Source of the DNA: Viscum album | Lineage: Eukaryota; Streptophyta; Magnoliopsida; Santalales; Viscaceae | Direction: 5' to 3' | Length of the DNA: 64,000 nt | Assembly (NCBI GenBank): GCA_963277665.1 | Contig: OY728147.1 | Coordinates: 1,259,525,424 to 1,259,589,423 of the forward strand | Shown: in pieces, positions 1-10,552 of the stretch | Layout of the letters: each line of letters begins with the position of its first letter | Numbering within the stretch: the stretch's first letter is position 1 | Notes under the pieces: model-generated | Told to the model about the DNA's origin: nothing | The model's database searches: none | What the model saw: the letters and a program-made list of their open reading frames with translations, nothing else | Position numbers and translations under genes: made by a program

Positions 1-599
1 TTGATAAAATGTGAACTTTCTAAAATGGGAATGAAACATAGGAACCCTAACTCAAGACTTCCAATTCATTTAATTTAAATTCAATATTTTATTCAAACAT
101 TGGGTTCATAATACCATGTGGTTGGGCCCTATAAACATTTTCATCATCTTACAATAGATCAAATTTAGCTTCTAAGCATCGCGTCACTGAAACACCACCT
201 GGACTGCCACATTCCAAGTGAATAAATTAATAAACACCGACTCCTTCAAATTGTTGATTTCAATTAATCACTATTTTTTCTAGGTATTGTATATATACTT
301 AATTATATGAGATATGTTATAATTAATCCTACTTTAGATCTCTATGTTTTAAAATAGACAAAAATTTAATTATATTCTTTATAACTTTATAGATATCATA
401 CATTCATTTCCTTTAATGATTTCCTCCACAAGAAAACAATATTAATACCCATCATTTGGATCTAATTATCTTAGAACAATAACTTCATATATCTTAAATG
501 ATTCTTTAAAAATGACCTTTTATGGGTTCCAGGATCATTTTTTCTTTGTATTTATTTATTTTGGTATATATTAATATTACTGAATCAAATAGGATGGAT
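1..599. other. AT-rich sequence upstream of the TNP2 remnant
   Basis: I see no convincing gene, RNA or repeat array here. By position it should be the 5' non-coding part or early introns of CACTA copy A. It does not carry the ~177-bp subterminal repeats seen at the 5' end of copies B and C, so that array, if present, is further left. Confidence 0.4.
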
Positions 600-2067
600 A
601 TGAATCAAAAATGGATGGGTTCCAATCATATAACAAAATAGTATGAGTACGAGGTGAAAGATTTCATCATTGTAAAAAATTGTTTGAGAAGTTAAAGATT
701 TGTTAAAATATGGCATTATATATTGGTTGTACTAAATATACAACATTTCCTGCCATACTGAAGATATATAATTTAAAATCTGGCAATAGATGGAGTGATT
801 CTAGTTTTACTAAAATACTTGATATCTTGAATGATATTCTCTTTGAAGATAATGAGATTCCTTTCTAAACATATGGTACTAAAAAAACTAAATTAAATGG
901 TTATAATCTCTAAAATAATAAATCTATGTCCAAATAACTGTATTTTATTTCATAAGGACCAAAAATCACTTAAAATTTTCCCAAAGTGTGGTGCTTCTCG
1001 ATACAAGAAAGATGAAGCGGTTCCTATAAAAGTTTTATGGTATTTTATAATCATTCCATGGTTTAAGAACATATATAGAGGTGTGGAGACTACAAGACAA
1101 TTGATTTGTCGCGTAGATACAAGAAATAAATATGGGAAACTTCATCACCTGACATATTGTCCTCAATGGAAGAGAATTGATCATAAGTATCCTGGATTTG
1201 GAAATGAGTCTAGAAACCATCATCTTGAGCTATCTACAAATGGAGTGAATCATTTTGGTTTTCAAAGAATCATTCACAGAACATGGCCAGTTATGCTGGT
1301 AAATTATAACTTTCCACCTTTTATGCATAAAATAAAAATACATTATGTTATCTCTACTTATATCAGGACCAAAACAAGGGGGTAATGATATTAATGTTCA
1401 TTTAGATCCATTGATCGAATATTTGAAATTATTGTGGGATTCAGGTGTTACATTGTATGATTCTTACAGAAATGAAGATTTCACATTGAATTCCATGTTG
1501 TATGGGATGATAAATTAATTTCTTATTTATGTAAATTTTTTAGGATAAATCATTAAAATAACTCAAGGTTGTCTCGTTTTTTTAACAAGGTTCAAAGTCA
1601 ATTGGGTTAAAACATTCATAGAAGACTATTTTTATAGTAAATTATATATTTCTACCCCAGAGACATAAGTACTTATCTTGGATGACATCATTCGATGGGT
1701 GACCAGAAGAAGTTACAACACCATCTCCACTAATAGGTGATCAATTGTTTGAGAAAATAAAAGATATAGACATTGTTTTTGGAAAACCATTTCCAAAAAA
1801 CCTTATAAAACCTGGTTGGAAAAAGTGATCAGTTTTTTTAATTACCATACTGGAATAGTTTTTATGTTTGAAATTTTATTGATGTTATACATGTGTACAA
1901 AAATTATATGATAGTTTCATTGTAATGTTACTAAATGCAATGGGAAAAAAGATGGAATTAAGGCTAGGTTGGATATGATTGACATGGGTGTATAGGAAGA
2001 GCTGGATCTAGTGAAGAGTTAAAAAAAACTTTTCTTCTTTTATTTGCTTACACTCTTTCCAAACAAG
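600..2067 (+). pseudogene. TNP2-like CACTA transposase (Transposase_21), 5' portion of copy A
   Basis: Encodes the N-terminal and central part of the transposase that cuts and pastes CACTA elements by acting at their terminal and subterminal repeats. Around 900-1385 the reading frame shows family hallmarks: a CPNNC stretch, FPKCGASRYKKD, VETTRQL, RIDHKYPGFGNESR and LSTNGVNHFG. A one-base shift near 1340 moves the continuation into another frame, where LLISGPKQ and LKLLWDSGV follow up to about 1518. The family usually has Asp-Gly in the LSTDG motif; here it is Asn-Gly, so an acidic residue proposed to be catalytic is lost. Upstream, 660-850 carries a weaker match (ALYIGCTKYTTFPAILKIYN) with stops. 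The gene is cut at 2068-2072 by LTR1 and resumes at 21052. It is clearly a pseudogene. Confidence 0.85.
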
Positions 2068-2072
2068 AGATA
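2068..2072. repeat. Target-site duplication AGATA, left side of LTR1
   Basis: The five bases AGATA directly precede the LTR1 terminus (TGGTATCC...) and recur directly after its other terminus at 21047-21051. The uninterrupted copy B at about 52065-52071 reads GAGATATC at the matching position, which supports this as the insertion target. Confidence 0.85.
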
Positions 2073-2764
2073 TGGTATCCCACCTTTTTGTTGCATAAAC
2101 AGTTCATTACATTTTACAAAAACAAAGGATCTTTTAAAGTTTAGTTTCTTAGAAAAAAGGTACATAATACATGAAAACATTAAACGTTATTATTATAAAA
2201 CATGTCATCTATAGAGAATAAATTATTTACCCAATGAATTAGAGTGATATCATGAAGAACCCTTGATATGAATTAATTAATGTGAGACACATATATAATA
2301 ATAAAACATTTCATAAATAACCCATGTAGAATAAAATAAATGGGTTTCATATCAAAATCATAGTTTTTTAAAGAAAAGTACTTAAAGACAAGATCTTTAT
2401 GTCATTATTAACCCATAAAAAAGGAAGGTGGGTTTCATGTATATTAAATACAAAATAAAATAAATAATATTTACATATAGGTGAATAAACCCAGAAAATA
2501 AATAGGTTTGGGTATTCAAAAAAGAAAATAAGATACTTTCTTGAGAAAAAGAGAGAAATTTTGAGAAGAAAATTTAGAAGCATAATGGGTATAAAATATA
2601 GTTTTATAAAATGGTAAAAAATGAGGGGAAAATGTTATAACATTCATAAAATAAACTTAATAAAGTAAAGTTATATAATAAAATGGATAGAATAACATAG
2701 TTTATAAATTTGAAATACATACCACATAAAAGGGAACATGAAAGGAAATGAGAAGTTGAGATTT

Positions 2765-2776
2765 CCCTTACCTTAA
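2765..2776 (-). promoter_or_regulatory. Splice-donor-like motif in LTR1
   Basis: On the minus strand the sequence reads TTTAAGGTAAGGG, a strong match to a plant 5' splice site (AG|GTAAG). The same motif is kept in the other LTR at about 19488-19500. It lies about 155 bases downstream of the TATA box. A role in splicing a leader is inference only. Confidence 0.35.
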
Positions 2777-2923
2777 AGAGTAAATCCAAAAACTTAAGGA
2801 TTGGGACCTTAGGGGATTGAGGAAACCTTGGTAAGAATACTTGGTATGACTCCCTGGGAGATAAAACTATAATATATTTTTATAGGATTAAATTTTAATG
2901 AATGGGAATGGAGAAATGGGTGG

Positions 2924-2933
2924 GTATTTATAG
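2924..2933 (-). promoter_or_regulatory. LTR1 TATA box (3' LTR copy)
   Basis: On the minus strand the sequence is CTATAAATACCC, a consensus plant TATA box. The matching position in the 5' LTR (about 19631-19640) reads TTTAAATACCC. It would mark the U3/R boundary about 30 bases upstream of transcript start. This location is inferred, not measured. Confidence 0.55.
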
Positions 2934-4117
2934 CAAAAGTGGGGGATTCGTTTATTAATTTCTAAATAAAGGTTTTGGACACCTAGGTAGTGGTAAATGA
3001 AAAACCATTGGATTTACCATGGTATTGAACACTTGGTACACCTTTTATTTTATTTTAACCCCCAAGAGTTGACCATAATTTTATATTACTTATTTTGGTA
3101 AGGGAAATTAAAGTTTTCATAAAATAACATTTTTAAATTAAAGTTTCCATTTTAGAATTTGGAAAATAAATTATATTTTTTAAAATTGATTAAAATATAT
3201 TATAATAGTTTATAGTCATAAAATTACATGTATTAAGTCTTTTATTATTGTTAACTAATTATCAAATCATTATGACATAATTATGAAGTCATTAAACTTA
3301 CTGAAAACTCAAAACTGTATTTTTACTATTTACCAAAAAACAAAATATTTTAGAAAATTATTATAAATTCACTCTAACCTAATTTTTATGTGATGATTTC
3401 AAAAATTATGTTTATTTTATCATAATAATTCTATAAGTATGAGAAATTTACCTTTTAAATATAAAAATCCTTATTTAATAAAAAATAATAGATTGAAAAT
3501 GTATAGTAAAATTTATGACACTTGAAAAAAATTATCATTTAAATTTAAATAAGAGTGTTTTAATCATATTTTTTAATTTAAACAAATATTATTCATAATT
3601 TATTAGTTAATTATAATAATTATTTGTTTTCTAGAAAATTCAATTTTTGACGGAAAATTTAATTTATTGAATTCATCATATTTTTAAGAAAAACTATTCT
3701 CAAAACAGGAATAATGAAACAAAAAAAAATTGTTTATACAAATAAATTACACACAAATTTTAGGACATGTAACACCTTATTACACCCATGTATACTCTAA
3801 GATTAATTTATGCGATAGCGGTACTTTCTTGGGGTGCCATGACTAACAACGACCAATTGGTAATATCCACTAACTTGAACATCTCCTAAAGGAGATTTTC
3901 TTCAAGATTCACTTTTTGAATCTCATCTTGGAATTGTTCAAGGGATAAACCTAGTGATAATACCACCCTCCCAAACTCCTACATATTTATTCAAAAGGAA
4001 TTACTCTACTAGTTGAGGCCATAAAATCTTCTTTCTATATCAATTTTCCTTTGTGAAAATATTACTTATAAACTCTAATGATAACATTAAAATTATTATC
4101 AGGATTATAGTTTTCAG

Positions 4118-4255
4118 TGGTTATATTTACCAATGGTCATATTGACCAATGTCATATTGACCAATGGTCATATTGACCAATGGTCATATTGACCTATGGT
4201 CATATTTACCAATGGTCATATTGACCAATGGCCATATAGCGGTCAAAACCAGATG
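4118..4255. repeat. Tandem palindromic ~16-bp repeat (TGGTCATATTGACCAA) in LTR1
   Basis: About seven to eight head-to-tail copies of a unit in which TGGTCA and TGACCA form an inverted repeat around TAT. Each intact unit carries TTGACC, the W-box core bound by plant WRKY factors, in both orientations. The other LTR has only about three units at 20853-20937, so the array changed length after insertion or in one copy. Confidence 0.75.
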
Positions 4256-4368
4256 GTCACATTTCCTTTTATATTCACTTTATTAAAGACATTATTTTAT
4301 TGTGAAAAAAATAATACAACACACATTTTCAAGAAATGAAATTTATTAAAAAAAATCAGGTTGTTACA

Positions 4369-4385
4369 TTCTTCCCCCATTAAAA
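4369..4385 (-). other. LTR1 polypurine tract
   Basis: On the minus strand AATGGGGGAAGAA directly precedes the 3' LTR start TGTAACAACC. This is the expected position and composition for the plus-strand DNA priming tract, and it sets the element's orientation. Confidence 0.75.
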
Positions 4386-4399
4386 AATTTCATCCCTAA

Positions 4400-5140
4400 A
4401 ATTTCAACTCGTTCTCTCAGTTGAGAAAAGGTGTGGGTGCTACTGCCTTATTTTTTCCTCTGATTCTCACATTTCTTCTTCATATTTTTGGTTCCTTCAA
4501 AACACTTTGATGAGGTGGGTAGTCTTGTTGTGTAGAACTTTATATCTATGGTCTAAGATCTCCACCAGATGCTCCTCATAAGAGAGGTTATGTTCCAGTT
4601 GTACCACCACAGGATTCAGTACATGTGAAGGGTAAGGTATGTACTTTATCAAGAGAGGCAAGTGGAATACATCTTAAACTTTAGCTAGATTAGGTGGAAG
4701 TACAAGTCGATAGTCCACTGCTTTTATGTGATCAATTATTTAATAGGGACCAATGTACCTGGGGCTAAGCTTCCCTTTCTTTCCAAACTGCATGACTCTC
4801 TTCTAGGGTAATATTTAAAGGAACACTTTGTTAGCAACACCAAATTTCAATTCCCTTTAATAGTTGTCAGCATAGATCTTCTAGCGAACTGATCAGTATT
4901 TATGTGTTGTTGTAGGGTATGAACCTTTTCTATCATCTCTTACACAAGATCAGGCCCAAGCAACTTTCTCTCACCAGCTTCATCCCAATAAGTAGGAGTT
5001 CTACATCACTTCCCATATAGAGAATTATAGGGTGCCATTTGAATACTTGAATGGAAACTATTTTTGTATAAGATGTAAACTAATGCTATATATTAATCCC
5101 ATCCACATTTAAATTTCATTGAGAATTTTATTATCTCCTC
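4400..5140 (-). pseudogene. Integrase C-terminal region with chromodomain-like tail (LTR1)
   Basis: The minus-strand translation around 4760-4430 contains YEEHLVEILDHRYKVL, then KTTHLIKVF and a stop, then KYEEEM and PHLF. This layout (EILD... VKVLW...E..TWE...PHLF) is the tail that follows the integrase core in Tekay/Del-type chromoviruses; its chromodomain-like fold is thought to help choose insertion sites in heterochromatin. Several stops and shifts break it. The 4770-5140 part, which would link the core to this tail, is only weakly readable. Confidence 0.65.
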
Positions 5141-5455
5141 TTATGTCTGAATAGTCCTTTTAGATTGGACATCAGTTTGGGGATGATAGGTCGTACTGGA
5201 ATTTAATTCGGTAATCATGTCATGTTGAATACTTCTCCATAATTTTGATGTGAACCTTGGATCATGATCATATGAGATAGAGAGTGGTACCCCATGAAAC
5301 CTTACCACTTCCTTTGCATATATCTTTTCAAGTTGCTCAATAGAGAAATATTCCTGAATAGTGATGAAATGGGAAGTCTTGGTAAGACGATCCACTATAA
5401 CCCATATCGCATTGTTTCCTTTTGATGTTCTCGGGAGACCAGTGACAAAGTCCAT
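5141..5455 (-). pseudogene. Integrase catalytic core (LTR1 pol)
   Basis: An open stretch of 104 codons starts MDFVTGLPRTSKGNNAIWVI and continues with VDRLTKTSHF, FHGVPLSISYDHDPRFTS and TTYHPQTDVQS. These are the core motifs of a Ty3/gypsy integrase (rve fold), which joins the element's DNA ends to the target. The first acidic residue (MDF) and the second (SYDHDPRF, usually SDRDPRF) are present. The third (Glu, after PQTDGQSE) appears replaced: the sequence reads QTDVQSKR, so the catalytic triad is incomplete. It is a fragment of the broken LTR1 polyprotein, next to the zinc-binding part at 5456-5690. Confidence 0.85.
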
Positions 5456-5690
5456 AGTGATATTATCCCACTTTCATATTGGTATGGGTAGTGGTTATAA
5501 TACCCCTTTAGGAATTTATCGCTTCACCTTAACTTGCTAACACACCTAGCACATTCTAGTGTAGTCATTAATCTCCCTTTTCATGTTATCCCGCCAATAA
5601 TGATCACGAAGGTCCCTGTACATTTTAGTACTTTTGGGATATATAAAGAAATTAGATCTATGAGATTCATCCATTATTTATTTCTTTATT
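5456..5690 (-). pseudogene. Integrase N-terminal zinc-binding region (LTR1)
   Basis: The minus-strand translation reads RDLRDHYWRDNMKREI, then NDYTRMC, a stop where the second part of the Cys pair region begins, VC and QVKVKR. This is the degraded HHCC segment that precedes the catalytic core in gypsy integrases. Stops interrupt it. The stretch from about 5690 to 6040 is the RNase H/integrase linker and shows no clear motif. Confidence 0.65.
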
Positions 5691-6040
5691 TATACAATAT
5701 ATGGAACACATAGTCTTGTAAGAAATTTCAGTTTACCTTCTTGATCAATATTGAACTCAGGGAACTTCCCATCCTTTAGATCCTATATCTTATTTTACAA
5801 CAAAGGATCGTCTCTATGATATTTATTTATCTTCTCTAGTAATGATGGTTGAGAAATCATTTGGAATAGGGTTAATTATTTCCCTTCCCTTAAAATTTCC
5901 ATGTCGAGTTTTAATAGGTCTTTGATCAAAGGATCTCTTTGAATCCTCATCATAGCTAGAACAGTATAGTATTTCCTACTTAATGCATCAGTGGATTTTT
6001 TTGTCTTTCAGGATGATAATGAATTGAAAAATCATAGTAT

Positions 6041-6445
6041 TTAAAAAGTTCCAACCATCTTCTTTGTCTCATGTTCAATTCCTTTTTTTCTGAAAATATA
6101 CTTCAAGGTTTTATGTTCTGTATATATATCACATTTCTCCCCATAAAGATAGTGCCTCCATATTTTCAGTGAAAAAATAATTGTAGCTAGTTCTAGGTCA
6201 TGCATAGGATAATTCTTATCATGAGGATTCAACTATAGAGATTTATAAGCAATAAACTTATCATTTTGCATGAAAAAATACCCAAGAACTTTTAGATATG
6301 CATTGTAAAAAATAACAAACCCTTCTCTGGTAGAGGGTAGAATTAACATAGGTACAGTAACCAATATCTTCTTCAGCTCTAGGAATTTTTTTTCACACTC
6401 CTTTGTCCAAATGAAATTGGCCCCTTTTCGATTTAACTTGATCAA
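6041..6445 (-). pseudogene. RNase H domain (LTR1 pol)
   Basis: Two adjacent minus-strand open stretches (6233-6445 then 6041-6232) separated by a stop. The first has FIWTKECEKKFLELKKIL and LILPSTREGFVIFYNAY, where the family usually has YCDAS; the first catalytic Asp is therefore probably lost. The second has KNYPMHDLELATIIFSLKIW, then RHYLYGEKCDIYTEHKTL, which keeps the Glu of the DLELA motif and has Glu in place of the usual Asp of YTDHK. The domain would remove the RNA template during reverse transcription. Confidence 0.8.
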
Positions 6446-6457
6446 TGGATTAGAAAT

Positions 6458-7005
6458 CTATAAAAAGTTTTTCAGAAACATCTTATAATATCCTACTAAA
6501 CCAAGGAAACTATGAATCTTAGTTACTATTGTAGGATAAGGCCACTCCTCCACAACCTTTGTCTTCGCAGGGTCAACTGAGATTTCTTCATTGGTTACAA
6601 TGTTCCCAAAGAAAGAAACTTTTAGTAACCAAAATTCACATTTTATAAAATTTCCAAAAAGCCTCTCATTCCTCAAAGTTTGAAATATAACCCTTATATG
6701 GTCCTCATTTTCCTTGTGACTTTTGGAATATATCATAATATCATTAATAAAAACTACCACAAATTTATCAAGGTAGTCCTTAAAGACTCTATTCATTAAA
6801 TCCATAAAAATAGCAAGAGAATTAGTCAAGCCTAAGGGAATAACAACAAACTCATAATTCCCATATCTTTATTGGAAGGAATACTTTGGAATAACCTATT
6901 TATTTTCACTCAATTGATGATAACTAGATCAAATATAAATCTTTTAGAATAATTGAGCCCCATGAAGCTGGTCAAATAAATCATCAATCCTTGGAAGAGG
7001 GTACT
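6458..7005 (-). pseudogene. Reverse transcriptase, palm and C-terminal part (LTR1 pol)
   Basis: The frame 6458-6829 has FMDLMNRVFKDYLDKFVVVF, then INDIMIYSKSHKENEDHIR and FLGLVGYYKMFLKNF, typical of Ty3/gypsy RT. The catalytic YxDD-type box (usually VFIDDILIYS) reads FINDIMIYS, so the first Asp has become Asn. Above 6830 a different frame continues to the LTR2 boundary, where PRIDDLFDQLHG is readable at about 6955-7000. The N-terminal part of the same domain is at 16124-16340, on the far side of LTR2. Confidence 0.85.
7001..7005. repeat. Target-site duplication of LTR2, left copy (GTACT)
   Basis: GTACT precedes the LTR2 terminus TGTAACG. The right copy at 16119-16123 reads ATACT, one mismatch. 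Removing the element and one copy joins the two RT parts within the conserved KNKY/PLPRIDD segment. Confidence 0.75.
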
Positions 7006-10000
7006 TGTAACGTCCCGACCCCAGAATCCCAGAGCCGGTGAATTATTATATTACATTGTCATGATAACAAGGAATAAAATCTTGAAGTATTGATCAGTTT
7101 ATCAGTCTTGGAAGACCATATTACATTCAATATACCCATAATACATTGGGAAAAGAAAATATAACAAGATACAATATAAAATGAAATAAACTTCATCCAT
7201 GAAGGCTTATTCAAAATTTTCTTCTTCATAACCTGGGGAAAGAAGTATAAGAAAGGGGTGATCTCAAATGCTCAGTAAGGGTATGAAATACAGTGTAAGA
7301 TATCATAAACATAAAAATTAGGCATGGTGAATAACTAAAAACACATGCCTTTAAAATTAAACTTGAACACATTATTATAGGAATAAGAGATAAATAAATA
7401 ATGCCACAATAAATTATAATCATGGGTATTATACTAGTCGAATAACCACATGGACTTTCAATTACTAGTTTCATAATGAGGGAATGCATAATGTGGGACA
7501 TCATAACCATACTATCAAGGCCTCATGCCAAGACCATAAATAACCATTTTTTCAAGACCTTGTGCCAAGACCATAGTTTGTCTCGTGAGACCTACCGATA
7601 CACCGAGGGGATATAGATGGTCCAACCTAAAAATTACTAATTCCAATGAATTCCTATTATGAATGGGGATAAAAATAAACAACATATACATTCATATTGA
7701 AACTAACATATGAAATGTAAATAACTTTCCTCATAAATTAAATATAAACACTAACCATTCGAAGTAAATTGGTGAATGGTATCAAGATAGAACATCCACA
7801 TTAAAACTAATCAAAAACCCTTCAAAAACATATTGTAGACAATATCATAATATATAAACATCTATGAAATATAAGATTAATCAAAGTATGTTGAAATAAA
7901 TAAAGATACTTTTAAATGAGACCATTGAGAAATTCTAGAGGAAAAAATCCTTAAACATTCCAAAGTGTCCCATAACACCTTGAAACATTCAGATCATAAT
8001 CCCATAGAATATAATGAGAATAAGGAGACTCTTGATATGATATACTAAGGGGAAGTACATACACCACATGAAAGTAATAATTGGTTAACAAGTCATATAT
8101 CTTATAAAAGTTAAAGTGAGGTGAGAAAAATTTATTTTACTTTGAAAAGAAGAGTTATTTTGGAAAATCATTTGTATTTGTCATAAATATAGTTTTAAAT
8201 ATGTATATACCAAAAAAGAAAAGTTAAGGACATTTAGATTACATTTTAGGCATAAATTATGTCCCTCTGAAGTGAAATCATGTAAAAAAAATTTAAAATA
8301 AGCTTTAGAATTAAAACATTTAAGTGCGGTTTAAAGAATTCGTTAAAGAGATTTAAAAGCGTAAAGGCATTTTTGCTTTAATAAAACCAGAAATTAACAA
8401 AAAATATCTTTTTCATGTTAAAATTTGTGATTTTATAAAGTCAAATTTTCTTTAAAATAGATTATAGAGTGAACTTCAAAATAGGTAAGAATTCGAGAAG
8501 TTCTCTGAATCGGGCTTATATTTCAGAAGAATTTTTGAAAGATTCTTTTAAAACATATAACTCCACATAAATTAAGGAATGATTCTAGTTGGAAGAAATA
8601 TATATAAAATTCACACAGAAATTATGAGGAGTACATATGAATGAATAATAATTTAATTGAGGTAAGTAGATAATAAAGTAACCCAAATGAAAATGGAGGT
8701 TCGGGTGGAAAACCCTTACCACTTTGTAACCAATCGATTCTTATGGCCCAAAATTAAAAGCATAAAATGATACATTTATTACCATTAAAATAAATATATT
8801 CATGATAAAATACTCAATGGGCATTATACATACACCATACATAAAAAATAATGGTGAATAAAGATTATCTCACAAAAATGGAAGTGAGAAGATAAAACTC
8901 TTACCTTAAGTCCAATTGTGTTCTTTACATGATCTTAGTTTCCTGGATAACCAAATTAAATTCATTAATTAATATTTAAATAACCTATTATTTATGTAAT
9001 TTATTTATTATAGACTTATTAAGTTCATTAATGGCCTTCTGTATGGGTTTAAGAGGTTCAATTTCTTGTTTGGGAGTGTTTTCTTCCTTGGTATCCATGA
9101 CTAGTTTACTTATATACATGTAAGGATAAACATGTAAGATAAGAATGGTTGTCCATAATAAAATTTTTATTTTATTTGTTAATATAAATAATATTACATG
9201 TTTATAAAATTTATTTGGTTATTGGGAGTGAATGTGAATCATTATATAAAACATTAATGGCAATTGTTTGGGTTAATTGGTGGTTTTTTATCACAACGAA
9301 CTCATTTTGATTTAGAAATTAATATCATGTGTAAGAAAAGATTACAAAACCTTAAATAATTTATAATACATATATAATAATCTGGTTCAACCATAAAAAT
9401 GGTTTCATGACTATAATTGAATATGTTAATAGAAATTGAAAACTCATCTTTGAATGTGATAAATTAACACATCTTGGATGGTGTTTTCATTTCTAGTATA
9501 AAAAAAGGGAAATGAGAGAGGATAATGAATTATTCCTTTATCATAACAAAATTCCAGTAAATTTAAGGTATTGGGTTCATCATAACATTTTTATTAATTT
9601 AGGTGAGTAAAGAAAAAGAAAAGAAAGGAACATGAAATAAAAGAAATGAAAAGAGGAATTCACATCTTGAAGTAATCTTCCTTGCGAGCCTCTTTAGGGG
9701 AGAGGTTTTGGTCTTTTTATGAGACCAAGGGATGTTGGACATGGGGGAGAATCTTGGGAGAATATTTAAGTATAATTTATACAATTAACGATGCTTGAGA
9801 GGATTTAATAGAAGAGGGAGTGATGGGGTTATATTGGAGGAGATGAGGGTTTTCCCATTATTTTACTCATTATTTTATTATTTTTCCTAATAAGACCAAT
9901 AGTATTGATTCTTGAGACCCAAAATAGTAATATGTGCATGTGATTTTGAACTAAGTGTGATTACATCATCCATGATGCTAGTAATAGTGAATTTAACTAG

Positions 10001-10536
10001 TAATGTTTATATATGGTAAATTACCGTATTTTATTATTCATCAAAAATTCGTGTATTTCAGAAAAATCCGAAAAATTCACCCTAACCATTTTTTGATGCG
10101 TATAATTAAAAAATGAACTCCAATTTTGAAAATAATTTTCTAAATATTATAAATTTAATTTTTAAATAAAATTATAATTTATTCAAAAAATAACAATTTT
10201 AAAACTATAATTCGTTTTATATCACCTTGAAAAATTAATCAAGATCTCATTATCTTATAACCTTAAGACAATAAAATAATAATATGATTTAATATTCATA
10301 AGGGTCATATTACTATTCATAAGGATATGTTACTATTCACCAAAAATTAAGTTTGCCTTATCAGACTCTAAATATCTTACTGAACGCAACCGTGTATGTC
10401 AGTTTTATAAAATTCAGAACATAAAGGTGGAAAAATTATGTTTATTGGCTAGGTTATAACAAAGTGGTGTTTTATAGATACTCAGTGTTTCAAGAATTCA
10501 ATATTAAATTTATTTTTAAAATATTGGGGTGTTATA
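7006..10536 (-). repeat. LTR2 3' long terminal repeat
   Basis: It matches 12582-16118 along its whole length with many substitutions. On the minus strand it starts TATAACACCCCAAT, where TGTAACACCCC is expected, and ends GGGACGTTACA. It contains splice-donor-like sites at about 8713-8726 and 8899-8912 and a likely TATA segment near 9824-9834 (minus CAATATAACCCC). Confidence 0.87.
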
Positions 10537-10552
10537 TTATCCCCTCCTTACA
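10537..10552 (-). other. LTR2 polypurine tract
   Basis: On the minus strand GTAAGGAGGGGATAA lies directly before the 3' LTR start, fitting the plus-strand primer site and setting the element's orientation. Confidence 0.7.

Larger units (their letters stand above)
2073..4368 (-). repeat. LTR1 3' long terminal repeat
   Basis: About 2.3 kb, homologous to 18497-21046. On the minus strand it begins TGTAACAACC (just after a purine tract) and ends ...GGGATACCA beside the AGATA duplication. It lacks roughly 310 bases present in the other LTR at about 18607-18914. It includes a TATA box, a GGTAAG motif at about 2767-2775, and a palindromic tandem array at 4118-4255. Confidence 0.85.

Noticed and set aside
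897..1385. An intact 162-residue gene
   Set aside because: It is the middle part of TNP2; family similarity starts upstream and continues in another frame past the stop, so it is a fragment.
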